From Enoplolaimus lenunculus (Eukaryota > Nematoda > Enoplea > Enoplida > Thoracostomopsidae): DNA of 64,000 nt. The stretch spans positions 62,001 through 126,000 of the forward strand of contig JASANG010002559.1 in the NCBI GenBank assembly GCA_030248215.1, given 5' to 3'. Shown in pieces: positions 1-13,990 of the stretch; position 1 is the first letter of the stretch, and each line of letters starts with the position of its first letter. The notes under the pieces were generated by a model. That model ran no database searches and was not told where the DNA came from. It saw nothing but the letters and a program-made list of their open reading frames with translations. A program made the position numbers and the translations under genes.

Positions 1-10
1 ATATCGGCTT

Positions 11-147
11 ATGTATAGAACAGGGCCGGATCGGTTTCAGGAGGGTTGTAGTAGAGTCAGTTTAAGTTTTAGGCTAAATTTTTTTGATTAGGCTTAGGCT
101 TAGGAATATGCGATGTTACTGTTCCGGCCGTGTTCTATACATGGGCT
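11..147 (+). mobile_element. TTAGGC-bearing inverted-repeat element, copy 1
   Basis: Both ends carry degraded forms of the family terminus (ATGTATAGAACAGGGCCGG on the left, its complement on the right). The middle has the AGGCTTAGGCTTAGG stretch. The family is non-autonomous, with no coding capacity. Confidence 0.65.
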
Positions 148-452
148 GGAATATCTAAATATTTAAACAAAACAATTCAATCCCTGTTGTTGAAAACCGG
201 ACAATATTTGTCGTTGAGAAATAAGCTTTGTTTACTGTTATAAGCAACTGTGATTGTAGTTCCAACCATAACAAAAGAAACGGAAATAGCGCAGACTAAA
301 GTTACAGGAAACTGCCCAACCAGAAAACAGGATGAACCTAGTAATTTTAGGAGCCACAAATTGCAAAAATTCTACAGCTTGAAGCGTATAATTTGTGAAA
401 ATAAAGTTATTTTCTATAAATGCATCAAAAACAGGAGCCGAAGCTGTGTGTA

Positions 453-515
453 CACTGTAAATCCCAGTGAGTTGATTTTAACTCAGTACGAGAGTTGAAT
501 CACTCTGTTTGAGTT
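453..515. mobile_element. TA-flanked CACTGTAAAT MITE, left fragment
   Basis: TA then CACTGTAAATCCCAGTGAG and GTTGATTTTAACTCAG. Only the left portion is recognisable. Confidence 0.55.
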
Positions 516-884
516 AGGATTTTCAGAAGTGAGAATTTTTTGTGTTGGTTTTTGAAACTTTTATACCTTACAATAGAATTAATCTATTGTGTCGAAGTTT
601 TATGCTGAATTTGCAAGCAGTTAGTGAGAAAAATTTGAAAAACCGCAAATAATTTTAGCTAATTTTGTCGAAAAATCACAGTTTTTGGTGTACAAAATTA
701 TAAACTAAGAGCCAATTCAAAGTACTTCTAACGGATTTTTTAATAACCTGGATTATACAGGTTGAACTGTTTTCTAGGTCGCATCGCTTGCTCACAGACA
801 CCGTTTACGTGTGATGTTATATGTTGTGTTGACACCGAATGTAAGAATATTGCAATTATTTCTCAAAAGTAACCAACTGCATTA

Positions 885-1142
885 GGATGACGCTATACTT
901 TTGATGACGTCCAACGCCGTCCGGCGCCATCCGTAACCGTCCGTCGTGGTGCGGTATTGGACGTGAATTACGTACGATACAGTATGATGTCAAACGGTGA
1001 CGGATGGCACCGGACGGTGACGGATGGCACCGGACGGTGACGGATGGCACCGGACGGTGACGGATGGCACCGGACGGTGACGGATGGCACCGGACCGCGA
1101 CGGACCACACTGAACGTCGGCGCAAGACAAGTATAGCGTCAC
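885..1142. mobile_element. GC-rich GCGCTATACTT element with internal 20-bp tandem repeat
   Basis: Inverted ends TGACGCTATACTTTTGATG and CAAGTATAGCGTCA. The centre (about 998-1097) holds five copies of GGTGACGGATGGCACCGGAC. GC content is far above the surroundings. The open frames here are repeat translations. Confidence 0.75.
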
Positions 1143-4100
1143 CGTAAATGGTGCAAAATCATTTCTCGATCGCTGCGTTCGATCGCAAACAAACGCTTTT
1201 GCATGTAAATATGATATCCCCTTACAAAATTGCAATCCTGGCTAAAAGTATACCCTGCCATCTAAGGGTGCCGGCAACCAACAAATGAGACCAGAAACAA
1301 TCTACAACGCATTATTTACATGTCTATAAAGCAGACCTCTTCAGGTTGCCAAGCAACAGATTTGTTTTGCGGACAAAAACCACACAGAAATATACATAAA
1401 ACTCTCATTGTTTTAACGATAATCTATAGCCATAGCGTCACTAGAGCGTATAATTCGAACGATTCGTTGAAATTGGATTAGAAAATTTTACCCCCCAACC
1501 TTGGTTTAGACTTAACCACAAGAAAGTTAAACGGGGGCCAGCCGTTTCGATTCGTTTTCTTCGGGTGGAATATTTTCAGGGGGCGGGCGCTTAATTTTGA
1601 CTCCCGTGACCTCTATTTTCTACCGGTTCCGGTAGAAGGCCCTTCAGTCCCCTAGGATAACGACGTTGAATTACTACGGTGATAGTGGGAAAAGCGATAA
1701 AACAAGTGAAATTGAAAGTTAAAAAATTTACTAAAATTAAAACTAAAATTCAAAACTATAAATTTGCACATTTTTAGAAAATAAAAGATACCAATTTTAT
1801 TACTAAAAAAGGTGTAAAAAGTTTATGATTCAGCAGACAATAGGAACATATTTAGGATTTTGATTTTAATAGCCCTGGGCTATAAGAGGAATCCCTGTTA
1901 GCCCAGGGCTACCACGAGCTTGTTTATGAGATTGTGATAGCGTTGGGCTATTAGAGATTAATATGGCACGGTTGACAAAATTATTGTGAAAGATATATTG
2001 TTTTTTCGGCGAAGTGTAGCGATCACGATTTTTTCAACTGTAAGATACAGCAGGGTACTCTGAAACTAGTAATTGTCACAATTTATTCGAACATCAAAAT
2101 TTCATTGGCCATGTATCCCTTGGCAAATCTTATTCCATACGCCACAAGCTGTCGCTAAATATATAAATAACAGTAACATATTGGCTGGGATTCTGAAATC
2201 TTACTTAAGTATATACATACGTTTTGAAGTCGCCCACTTAAGTAAATACTTAACTTTTTGAGCAAAAACAAACAAACGCCAAACGTGAGCCATTATTACA
2301 ACAGAAAAGCCATTGTTTTGCTTTACTGTTACAGAGGCACCAATATTCTACAAATTCAAGTTGATTAATAATGGTAAACATGTCTAAAAGCCGTCTACTT
2401 TTCGTTGGTTACCAAAAATCGGATTAATAACCAAACGATGCAGTCCAATACCAAATCTTTGATGTTCCTTCCGTGATTAGGTTAGCTAAGGTATGTTTGA
2501 CCCCCCCTCAAGCGCAAAATCGCTCCTATGTCCCTGGCTTCATAAGTTGCACATGAATAAAGTTTAGTGTAGTAAAAGTTGCCCATGAGTCTTCTACGCC
2601 ATTCTTAATCAATTTGTTTTGTGGTGCCATTCAATGCCCTTAATTTTTGTCGATTTAAAATCTAACATATCTGGACAGGACTTATGCTCCAAGATTGGTG
2701 CATAAATACACAGTGCCGGAGCAGGCAGGGGTGGGGACTTCCTCCAAATTGAAGGGTGTGGACCCTGAACTCGCGAGCGAAAAGCTAGACGCATTTTAAA
2801 ACCTAAGCGCTATTTGTTTCAACCCGTTAGGGTGGGGACCCCTTTAAGAGTGGGCCCCCAACTGGGGGGTATAGGGGTGGCTGCTCCGGCCCTGTAAATA
2901 CCATATATACGTACATATACGTATATTTGTATATAACATATATGTTTATATCTATATTACATGTGTAAGTAGATATCGATAGAAAATAGCCTTCAAATTC
3001 AATTATAAAAACCTTATCGACCTTGTTGTTTGCCAAAATCCGATATTATAAGCCAAGACAGTAGCTACGATTTTATTTCTGAAGGATATAACTTCATTTA
3101 AACCTTTTTTGTAATCGAGTGTAGCCAGCGAGAAATTGGTTTCACCTCTTACATCAATCAGGTTCATTCTAAACCCGTTTAAATATGCCTTTATGGTCTT
3201 TCCAAAAATTTCAATGACATAACCCCGCTATTTTCCATTTGTATCCGGTGATACGGTTCCATTTACAGCACTGAGATAGAAACCCGAGAGTCCATGACAG
3301 TGAGACTTGATCAATATATGTATGTATATATGTATATATGTTAGAAAAAAATAAGTAGCACTTTAGGGACGTCAAAACATATCAACATAATAATAGCGTG
3401 ACAGGCGGTTCAAGCGAAATAACCCGCCTTAGGGTCCAATCGGAGGGCGCATCGAGTGCGAGTGTTAGTGTTGTTATCATAAAAGTTTGTTTCAACATTT
3501 CAAAGGGTTGAGTAAATGGGTCTCATCAACAATTGCCCCCCCCTCACAGATCCGACTTAATTTTTTGATGTGATTGAGGTGACGTTTGAAGGATCGCTTT
3601 TTGAAAAAAATGAATTTAATTCAAATTTAAAAATTTTATCGTCGTCAACTTTCCGTTGTTGACCCCACCTTAATTAAATTTTTAGGTACACATTTTATGG
3701 CTTATGCAAGCGTTGCAGCTGCTATACAATGGCTGGGTCCATCCGTAGGATTTCAGGAGTCGGCCATGTCTTGGGATTTTGGTCCAACGTTTTTTATGAC
3801 GGTTTTTCAGTCAACTCAACCAGCCCCGCGAAATTTTTACGCAATTTGACCCCCGGTACCAAAAAGCCTAGCCACACCCATAACGAGTTTAGTCTCAATG
3901 ATAAATGTAACTGGTAAAAAAAATATTGCTAATATAAACCGTTTTAAACTCTGCGCTCGCGTTAAAGTAAGTATAATTTTTGACTCAAAATCACCAGACT
4001 GCAACCTAGCAAACCGCTTCGCTCGTTACCCTGTACTGACTTTTCTTACGGTCGTTTATTTTAAATTAAATATTTAAAACAAAAATAACACTTAAACTTT

Positions 4101-4154
4101 TGAAAAAATTTAACACAAAAAATTCAACTGTTGAGAGAAAAGTGTAAAGTTTTA
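1143..4154. other. Gene-free stretch
   Basis: No gene seen. It contains a small perfect-arm palindrome TAGCCCTGGGCTA with its partner TTAGCCCAGGGCTA (about 1871-1913), a TACTTAAGTA element (2183-2300), C/G-homopolymer-rich pieces (1490-1610, 2815-2895) and TA tracts. Short open frames have no protein-like features. Confidence 0.6.
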
Positions 4155-4309
4155 GCGTGACGCTATTACTTTTGATGACGTCCGGCGCCGTACGATATCG
4201 TACGCCGTTTAGCGCCGCGCGATAAGTATTGCGCCGGACGTCAGCGTTCGTCACCGTACGGTATCGTACACCCGTCCGGCGCAGGACGACAAGTATAGCC
4301 GCCACCCTA
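4155..4309. mobile_element. GCGCTATACTT element
   Basis: Left GTGACGCTATTACTTTTGAT followed by GACGTCCGGCGCC; right GACAAGTATAGCCGCCAC. Rich in CpG-bearing GTACGGTATCGTA motifs. Confidence 0.65.
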
Positions 4310-5103
4310 AAGTGCTATATTTTTTGACTATTTTAATGCCGTTCTGCGTCGATCGGCACCGTACAGCAACGGAATTGCACGATCGCACCGTAGAATAATT
4401 TGTAAACAAAAAATTTTACAGGGTCACCCATACGACGTAAAATAGTTATAATAATTTGTTGTACTCGTGTTTTTTGAATGAAAAAGGGGTGCACTGGAGG
4501 ACCCACCTTAGAGTAACTTAATTTACTGAAATTGCAATGCTAAATCAAGATTATGTCGCATATTGGAAATTATACACATTTATATAAGCTTGTCGTTTGA
4601 AGAATATTGCGATATTATGAAATTATAAATTTCACTGCGGATTCATTTCAAGCTTAAATTTACAATGAACAAACCTTCAAATTGCCCTGAAAATTGTTTT
4701 CAAGCTCGTTTGATACGCTAGCATCCAATTATCAAACGCTGACTATCGAACGTACCTACGATTTCGGTTATTAGAGAGAAGAGATAAACTCGTCAACGCG
4801 ATAATGCAGAAACTTTCAAATTACATAGCTAGTGCATTTCGCGGCAAAACGGAACGCAAAAAGCCAAAAAGATAGCTAACTTTGTCAAGCTTGAATCTAT
4901 TTTTAAAATAATTACTGTTCTAGGACTTTGTCAATATTCCTTAAATGTATGCAGCTTATATCACCAGTTGGTAATATGTCTTGTTAATATTCAAACGCAA
5001 GTGTCAAATTTAAAAAGTTGGCAGATTTTTTACATTTGATTTATCTTAAAATTAATTAGCAGAGTTTGAAATCCTCCGCTGTAGCTCGCAAGTTTTACAG
5101 CTT

Positions 5104-5333
5104 GGCACATATTCTCAAATATGTATAGCAACTATCATCAGTAGTAATCGGTTTTCAAACTCACAAACTATTATAGTTATTGAACTTAAAATTGGTGCAG
5201 CAGCAGAGCAAATCATACGCGAAAAATATGTTTAATTTGAAGCATCAGCATTCGCTGGTTCAAAAGTTACAAGATCTATCATCAACTGGTAATAGGTGCT
5301 ACACACATTTGAGAATACGGCCCCTTATCACAC
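5104..5333. mobile_element. Fold-back element, TTCTCAAATGTGTATAGC family
   Basis: ATATTCTCAAATATGTATAG with ATCATCAGT on the left and ACTGGTAATAGGTGCTACAC with ATTTGAGAATACGG on the right form inverted ends of about 50 bases. The copy at 51456-51676 matches throughout. Fragments lie at 16270, 19555-19625, 24050-24115 and 57750. Confidence 0.65.
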
Positions 5334-8300
5334 ATTGGAGATAGGCGCCTTACACAGTTCAGAATACGGCTTCTGAAGCTACGGTATATCCTGTGCTAGT
5401 TTTAATAAGACCAAGGAAAAAATTACATCATAGTGACATTTTGACAAAATTGGTCAAGGGTCAATGTTCGTAACCCTAAAAAGATAATAAATTACCTTGG
5501 TTTTATACGGTCAATATCACCTGGAACCGCAGATTAAGCTGAAATGTTGCATAGCAACAACATTTAAAAAAGTAATGCGTCTAATTTTGTGTTTAGGCCC
5601 CATAAATCACTTAGCTACTAAAATTTATCATCTGGCAATATTGCTTAAGGATGTTAAGGTTCTTCAATACATGGAGTACCGAGAAGGCGGTGAGTGGACG
5701 GCGCCCACTGGCGGATACAATCGAAGGGCGGGACTTCGGCCTAGGACGCCCAACAGGGATCAAGACCAAGACTTTGTATTAAGGATTAGCCCTAAAATGG
5801 CGTTTGGCTTATCGCTCTCGATTATTTCCGCTATATAAATCTCGCAGAGGGCTCTCGTCCTTTTCGAAATTTCTGGATACGCCATTGGCTGCAGACGCAA
5901 TCCGGTTTCATTTTGTAAGACCAGGACACTGGCTCACTGAACCATCGATAACGATTTGCCAATTTTGCGTTAAGACCCAAAATTGTGGTCGTTTCCTAGT
6001 ACCGGTCTGTCCAATCAAAATTCGCAGGGGACTTTTGTCTTCGATTAAATTAACACCAATCAGATGCGAAGTAAACAAATACCGAATAGACTTCATGCGA
6101 TGTACGAATCTGATCTTGAAAATTACCTCAAAATCTCTTAGTGATACGTCCTTAAATTTAAAGATTATATCATTAATCTACCACCCTGAAATTCGGGCAC
6201 AATGCTATGCTTGATCAGAATATTTGGTCTTATTATCCTTATAACGGTTAGCATTGGCATTTTGCACAGTTTCCGGAACGTTCCTTTCCTCCTGGCAAAG
6301 GCAATCAAGAAATCACACCCTGTGACGCGCTATCGGTTTTGAATGAATTAATTCTACAGACTGCAACCATCACACGCTTAGCTATGCGTTTAGCTTGTTC
6401 TGCGCGTGCGCCAAAACTGTGTAGCTAAATTAAAGTTCCCGTTCCGGTCAAAGTCAACGCGTTTATAGATTGGACTTGAAAGTTTTAGACTTCGAACCAT
6501 TCCAGTTGGTCAATTCAATAGCCGATGGTTATCTGTAAAGATGGTAAACGAGCTAATAGTTAAGACACAGATGACTAAGCAGCGTTAAATTGAAAAGCTC
6601 AAGTCCTGTTCACAAGTGCAAGTTTTTGCAGCGAAAAAATTGCAGTTGACACTCATTGGGTTTGCGGACAAATTTTGCATCAGCAACTGCAAGTTCGCGC
6701 TGCAAAAAAAATGTGCACGTGTGAATTGCAGTTAACTGCAGAATATTTCTATTTTGGATTGTTTTGTTGGGGTTTGCACCAACAGAAATATTATTTTATG
6801 GTTTTATTGTAAACTTCGACCAAATTTGAGTCATTTCAGATTATTGAAAAGCATCGAATCTAATCAGAATATGATTTTTATATCGTGAACAGGGCATCCG
6901 CAAACGACACAGGGTATTTGCTGAACCATAAACGGCTGGGGCAATCCACACGAGACGTCAGTAAATTGTTTGGTGGCCTGGCCGGAAGACGGAATGAAGG
7001 TATCGAGGAAGAAAACATATAGGCGCAACTCTGTCCGGGGTCCAACGGCATTGAAATGAAGGTGCGGCGCCGTCAAGTGCCGTCCGTCACCGTCAGCGTC
7101 CGTAACCATACGCTATCGCACGTGAGTAGTTCACGTACGATACCGCACGGTGACATACGGTGACGAACAGTGATGAAAGGGGACCGGGCGGTGACGTACG
7201 ACACCGGACGTTATCAAAACTAAAGCACCAGCCTATTTCTGCTGAAATTATTTATTTTTTCTCTTTAAATTAAAAACAATGTCTCGGCAACAAAATAGAT
7301 TGAGAAAATTTTCACCACGAACCGTGAAAACTTTTTCAAGCGAAAATTTTGAGTTGCAAAAATTTACCGACGGAAAATATCAAAATTTGCGCAATGTAAG
7401 TTCCGTTCAGGGTCGTAGCAGCCACCCCCCATTACTCCCAATTTTTGGGGTCTCCAAGCCAAAAAGAAGCCTCCTCCCTAAAACATTTTAAACAAAAAAT
7501 TTGAAAAATAGTTTGATCATCGTAAGGGGTGTTCACCCGCGCAATTATAGGTGGGAGCACCCTAGCCAACTCCGTACACCCGTTTCAAAATGATTATTCA
7601 ACAAACTTTATACAGCAGTTGACCGTGTTCACTCTAAACAACATTCATATCGTTCTTATAACAGACTAAAATTGGTAGACCACCCCATAAGCCTGTAATT
7701 TAGCCGCGCGCAACGTTCACGTATTAGCTACGAGTTTTCCGCGCGCAAAGCCAAAGTACCCCAATAGATGTAGGTCAGGAAATAATTATTCAACACAAAA
7801 GCGGGTTTCTGAACACCGGCGAACCCGTGCGAAGTCATCTGTGACAGGCAAGCAATTCATACTCTTGGTGTCACAGCTATGACAAGTCTAAAGAGTTACA
7901 CGCTTTCCACCGAAACGACCAGTATACGCAGACCCGTACCCAACTTGGGGGCAACACGGTTCAGTCCCCTTAGACAAATTTTGACATCCTAGGAAAGATT
8001 CTGCCCCGCTATACTAAGTATGTGTGCCCTAACTAAAATTATCTCCCCCTGAGTGTTAATCTGACATCGGAACTGTCAGTACAACGCATGCATACACGGA
8101 TTAGAAGCTCAAAGATATGCCGAGAAAAATGAAGAAAAATACGCGTTTTCACAGGCTTTAGAATTTTTTACTCTGATTGAGTCTAACAATATTTACTGGC
8201 ACGCTACGCCAGCTCAGCAAAATTATTCAACGAATAACAGAACAAAATATGAAATCATGACTGGGTTAATATCCTTGTGGGACTGAACAAGACTTTACCG

Positions 8301-8450
8301 AGTTTTTAAAGCTTACAAACGGCTGCATGGATAATTATTACACAACGACAGCAAAAAGCCAAAATTATTTGGGGAATTTAAAAAAATTCGCCGAAACCTG
8401 CGAGATTTTTTTTATTTTTTCGACGGCCAACTGGCAAACCACTTAGATTA
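5334..8450. other. Gene-free stretch with mildly promoter-like patch
   Basis: No recognisable gene. 5660-6090 is less AT-rich, with two overlapping open frames of 113 and 136 codons of unknown nature, a CTATATAAAT at 5831-5840 and three CCAAT boxes near 5957, 6010 and 6056. 6600-6740 holds a GCAAGTTTTTGCAG repeat shared with 12020, 20090-20200 and 43120-43250. The GCGCTATACTT element occupies 7061-7225. Confidence 0.5.
7061..7225. mobile_element. GCGCTATACTT element, worn
   Basis: GGCGCCGTCAAGTGCCGTCC through ACGTACGATACCGCACGGTG to GGACGTTATCAAAACTAAAG. The family core is clear and the ends are poor. Confidence 0.5.
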
Positions 8451-9156
8451 ATTTTTTCTTAGACTTAGTTTTAGATTTATATGTACGCTAGGACTCTTTA
8501 AGGATTAGGCTTAGGCTTAATAAGACGCTTATACTACTGTTACGCACCTCAAAGTAACAATGACTGCATTGATAAATCGGTTACAATGGATCAATAAATT
8601 AGCAAATTTTTGTTATAAAATGATTAGCTTAACATACTCAGTTATAAGAAATTTACTATTTTTTGTCTTTCATTGGGGAGGGGACACGGCTACTGCACAC
8701 CCCTACCAGCTGTCCCTGGAAATTTTAGATAAACTAACTACTCGTCAGTTAAAAAATATTTCTGCATCCGAGAACAGGTCATTAATTACTGGCTTTGACT
8801 TGGTTTCAGCATACGTTTCGGTCATTTCCGGCGTTTTCAAAACCTTTGGGCACTAAAATTCTAATTAATCAGGCAAAAGATAAGTTTACAAGCCTGCCAG
8901 TAAAAGGTAACGATCCGTTATAGATCACCTGCAGTTGTGACCAATGGTCACTAAACTTTAGTCGGTAGTTAATTTTTTGTTGCGTGACAGTTCAAGTGGA
9001 CAGCAACGAAGTTTTCAGTAGACGGGATACAGTTTTAAACCCCTTGCAATATTTGCAACCGACGCTTGCAATATTTCCGCAAAAATTCCGGAACGCAACT
9101 TAAAAATTAAAACATTAAACCATAATATATAAACAAAACATATACAATCGTTTTAA

Positions 9157-9423
9157 CCCTTTAACTCATAGAGTATAGTATGAGCAACTAAATACATTAA
9201 TGTACGAGCAATACACACTGTGAGCAGTGTGCAACATTTATAACATATGTATGCAGTGCAAAATCCGCGCAAGACGTGAGAGCCTACTTGGACGCGAAAG
9301 TCAAGTTTCTATAGCTCAGTGGTCATCGTAAACGCCTCCCACCAGTGAGACTGGGGTTCAAATCTCACCTTGAAATTAGATCTCATATGAAATTGAAAAT
9401 ATTCTTGTGAGAAACGGTTGCAA
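9157..9423. mobile_element. piggyBac-type MITE carrying tRNA-like boxes
   Basis: TTAA|CCCTTTAACTCATAG on the left; the right end GAGAAACGGTTGCAAC is worn. It contains TATAGCTCAGTGG and GGGGTTCAAATCTC, good matches to Pol III A and B boxes. This is the copy closest to a real tRNA. Confidence 0.7.
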
Positions 9424-10077
9424 CTATACATTTTAACAAAATTTATTTATACATTTAATTGTATACGTTTATAAAATTTAGCTGGAATGTTGCCCAAAAT
9501 ACGTATGTGGAACGTTCCAACGTTAATTATATAAATATGAATTGCATATAGCATGTATCGTCACTTACTGATAGGTCTTGTAACGTCTGAACCACCGAAT
9601 ATTGTAATGCTTCAAGATTTCATCGACTCTGCGTTGCTCGTTTTACATGCTCCTGGCTAAAAATGTACAGTGAATCTTCTATCAAAGTATAAAAATTATT
9701 TAAAAACTTCAAAAAATATTAGGTCTTAAAAAGTACACAAATTTGTTTCTAAAATCTAAAAGAAAACTAACGATTTTGAGAACCAAAAAGATTTTATCAA
9801 AAATTTAGCAAAAATTAATATTTTCAATAAAGAAAAATTTTGTTTTTTGCTTTCAATTTTAGTGTTTGTTTTTCGCTGTAATAATCACAACCACCTTTTG
9901 TTGGTCAAAAAAGCTTTCAAATGCAAAAATATTTTATTTCAAAGTTTTAGAGTGCATTGCAACCGTCAATTTTGAACTATTTGAGCATACAAACACAGGA
10001 ATATTTGTAGTGCATTAAAACTCAACAAACTATCAGGTTACAAAAAGTTTTTCAAACCCGAATTAAACCAACAACAT

Positions 10078-10172
10078 ATATATATAAATATATATATATA
10101 CATATAAATATATATTTATATATTTAGATATAAATATATATACCTATAGATATATATTTATATCTAAATATA
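10078..10172. repeat. TA-rich microsatellite
   Basis: Alternating ATATATA with ATAAATAT interruptions. Smaller similar tracts lie at 2895-2960, 3317-3343 and 11440-11490. Confidence 0.85.
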
Positions 10173-10910
10173 GAAATTTTTTGCCCCCTTCCATAGAAAA
10201 TTTTCAACCTTACTTGTAACTTGTTGAAAACCCTTGAATGCCCCACTTGAAAATTTTTTAGACCCCCTAGCAAGGTGATCTGGCTTCTGGCCTGTTGACG
10301 GGGAGATTCTGCGGGATAAATTACTTGGCTTCTATGACATTGTAAGTTGACTAGAAATCACGATAATACTGTTCTTTTGAAACTTTTCTGAACAGCTTCA
10401 AATTATCTACTTCCAAAATCAATAAACACTACCGTGGATGGAATAAAATACTTTGACTTGAAAAACATAGGCTCACAATTCTTGTAAAATACGGTGGGGT
10501 AGGAGAATTTTTAGATATTGGGTTTTGCCTAAATGCCCATTTGTTAGACCTACTGCTCAGCAGACAGAGCGGTTAAAGGGGTCGTCATTAATGCAATAAT
10601 TTCGCAACCGATATCTAAAGCCAAGTCATGTTTTGTTTATGTTGATTCGACAGCAGCGTTAAGTAAACGGGTCTCCAGGGTGAATAGAGAAAAATAGAAT
10701 ATGACATTGGTTTATTAGCCACAGCTTTGAGATTGTCTAGCGTATACAAGAACGAACACATGTCGTGACACTGTGGTACTTTATGCGAATATCATATAAT
10801 TTTACAAAATTATAGCGAGTATCATATTAATGATTTTGGGCAGGACAGACGGGGAAAAAGTCGAGAACATGCGAAAATTCACGCATGCTGTCATACAGTG
10901 AAGATCTGTA

Positions 10911-11155
10911 CACTGTAAATTCCAATGAGTTGATTAATTAACTCAAAAAGAATTAGTTATTTCTGGTTATTTCTTAGTAAATAACAGTAAATATTAACTC
11001 TCTCTGAGCTGATTTAATTCTGTGTGAGTTGATTTATTAATACTCAAAATGGAGTTCAACCGATTCTTAATTCTGACTTATGAAAAACCTAATTCAGAAC
11101 TCAGAGTTTTGAGTAAACTCAACTCATTCTGAGCTAAAATCAACTCACTAAATTT
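10911..11155. mobile_element. TA-flanked CACTGTAAAT MITE
   Basis: The left end CACTGTAAATTCCAATGAG follows TA. The body of AACTCA/TGAGTT motifs ends at AAATCAACTCACTAAATTTT, where the right terminus is lost. Confidence 0.7.
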
Positions 11156-13036
11156 TTTATTAAAATTGTCAAAAGGTATATAAAACACCCATTTTAAACG
11201 TGGATAATTCACAAACTTGTAAATATTCACAGTTGAAGATGTAACAACCGTATGTTCAATACAAAGTTAACTTTTGTAAAATTTAAAATATATACAATGA
11301 AAATAGTTCCGGTTTTCTGAAAAAATACTTTCGCTTTCATGTCACCGCAAGGGTTTGACAGTCAAGACATGTGATTAAAATAATGCGAGGTTTTTAAAAT
11401 ATAAAAACAATTTCAAAATAGAAACATTCTTTCCTTATATACTTACATATAATATACATATATGTATAGATATACATATATATGTATATGTACGCAACAA
11501 TAAATGATAAATAGCACGTAGCTTAGTCACAAATGGTCAAAAATGTCAAATATCGAGTTCTGGCTCGTTTGGGGGTTTTAATTTCAATAAATTTCGCTTA
11601 AAAACTCAGCAAATCTGGGTCGGTTATTGCAAAAATATTAAAACCAAATGTTTTGCTTGTTCACCAGTACAAATGATTCGTAGGAGTAACTTAAAAATTT
11701 AATTGAAAAATATTTTTGGAACGTTTAAAACAATTGAATTTTCTACAATATGAGATATTTGCAGCTGCAAGTTTTGTGAATAATTTTGTAACAAAATTAA
11801 ATTGATGTTTGGCTACAAGTATTCTCGTATAAACATCCATCTAAGTATAGAATAGGCCCTGAACAAAATCGCCGGCTTCAAGCGTAAGGTTTGCTTCAAG
11901 GTTGTAAAACCTCCTGCCTTTATTTAAGACCTGCTGTAAACACGAACCAAATATTTTATCAACTTTAGCTAAACAGTTCTTTGTGAAATAAAACACTGTA
12001 CATTCTTTATTTCCTACTTCTTGCCGCTATAAAAACTTGCACGTGTGAACAAGGCTTTATGAAGCAATTATTCGAAATTTACAACACAACTGACATTAAC
12101 TTTTTTGCTGTTAACAGATGCTCTTAAATCGTAGGTTGGCGATAAAGTACAAGAGTTAATATAAGTGGAAACAGCTAACATATAAGTTCATTTTTTCAAA
12201 CTTTGACGGAAATTTTAAGAGTTGTCAAACGCATTTTGTGACAGTGTTTGCGAATAAATTGCAGAAAAAAATTACTAAATATTGTATAATTGCAATAATT
12301 GAGAATCCGATCAAACACACGTTTATTCAGACAAATAAGGGTGGAACTCGGGGTTTTAAAATTTGGGTCTTCCCATAGGTAGCGTCAAAATAAAATTTGG
12401 CAAAATATTTAGTCTTATCTTCAACGGCAGATGGAGGGGGTTCAATCGATGCCCGTGATCTCCCCTTTGTATTGTGCAAAAAAAATTTGCATGCCCAAAA
12501 TCAAAAAATCTTGCAATTCAAACCGGTGGAGTGAACGCGTTAAAGAATCGCCTTGCTAAACGCGGATCGTAAAATGGTAATCCACACAGGTTTTTAACCG
12601 AATCCGCCCAACCTTAAATTCGCTCCCAGCTTTAACGCTTAATATTGTAAATATCTGTAGCCACGTTCAATTAAGCTTAAAGCCGACCTACGGAAACCCA
12701 CTTAATTCATGTTACAAGTCACAAAAAATCAAATAAATTAATCTTAAATAATGTGCTAAATTTCGAAGCTCACGACGTGTTTCTGTTCCAAACCTTATCA
12801 AACTATTGAATAAATATTTTCAACTTAAGATCTGTTCCACAATTTGAAATTCATTCTGAATAGATTAAGTTGCACAACAAGCAGTAAACTGGTAAAGTTT
12901 AGGCTCAAATTTTCTAAATTAGAAATGATAGCTCGATTACATCTTACTGAGAAACAGAGGCACACATTTCTAAAGAAGGTCATTAAGATGTTTAGACCAC
13001 GAGTCAAAGGGTCGTATGAGGGTTGCAATACACTTT
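11156..13036. other. Gene-free stretch
   Basis: AT-rich, nothing protein-like. A TA tract lies at 11440-11490 and a copy of the AAACTTGCACGTGTGAACA repeat at 12025-12055. The rest is unclassified. Confidence 0.6.
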
Positions 13037-13169
13037 ACTGTGCCGGACGTCGCCACGGACTGCCACACGCAGCCACGTGCCGCTGCACGCCGCTATGGGT
13101 TGCTATCATAAATATAGGCAAAATCTATTAGGTGACGTGCGGTGGTGCACTTTGAGTATAGCGCAATCC
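13037..13169. mobile_element. GCGCTATACTT element
   Basis: GTGCCGGACGTCGCCACGG on the left and TGAGTATAGCGCAATCC on the right, with GCCGCTGCACGCCGCTAT in the middle. Confidence 0.55.
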
Positions 13170-13990
13170 TTATCCTTAATGCTAATTTGCTAAAACGTAT
13201 GCTTAAAATTATGTATAACTGTTACGGAATTAAGTATCGGTTTTACTTTAATATGGTGGTTTGCAAAGTTTTACGTAATTTTAAGCAAACACAAAATTCT
13301 TAGTTTTACTTATTTACATTATTTCAGCAAAGATTTACTCAATATTTAGGGCACTTTGGGGCATTTGGTTGAGCTTTAGCTTAATGAATTTAACTCACTA
13401 TCCGGGACGACGTATATGCGTTTGTTAATGAGGGGAAAATTGTAAGCGGACATCACCATCGTATCACGAAAAATTTTCGGACGGGGACAGCGTACGCCCC
13501 TCTACCCAGCTGTCTCTGGATCCGCGAGTGATGGAATATTGTGGCATTAAACTCACGCAACTTCCCGATGAACTTTAAATGGAAAAAGCTCTGGATTCGA
13601 AAGTTACAAGACCTATCACCCGACTGGTAATAAACGCAAACATCAACATGGCCAAGGACACGTTTATAGTGATATGTCCTATCTGAGGGTACACGTCTAT
13701 CGCTTACATTTTAGCTTACATTTTGATTAACCCTCATGAGAATTTACGAATGTCACCCATACAAAATCGAAATTGATGTGGTATTCTTAGCTTCGGGTCG
13801 GCGTTGTCAACAACTTTAACAACAAGATTATAAAACCGATTGTAAGCGTAGCGGTTGAAACATTTCGCGTATCCATGATTTCATTTCGGAAACCTGCAAC
13901 TTCGGGCCAATATTTATCCGGAGCGAGCGGTGACGGCAGTTGTTTAATCCATACTGACACGGTTATTTTAAATCCGGCAAATGTTACTTT

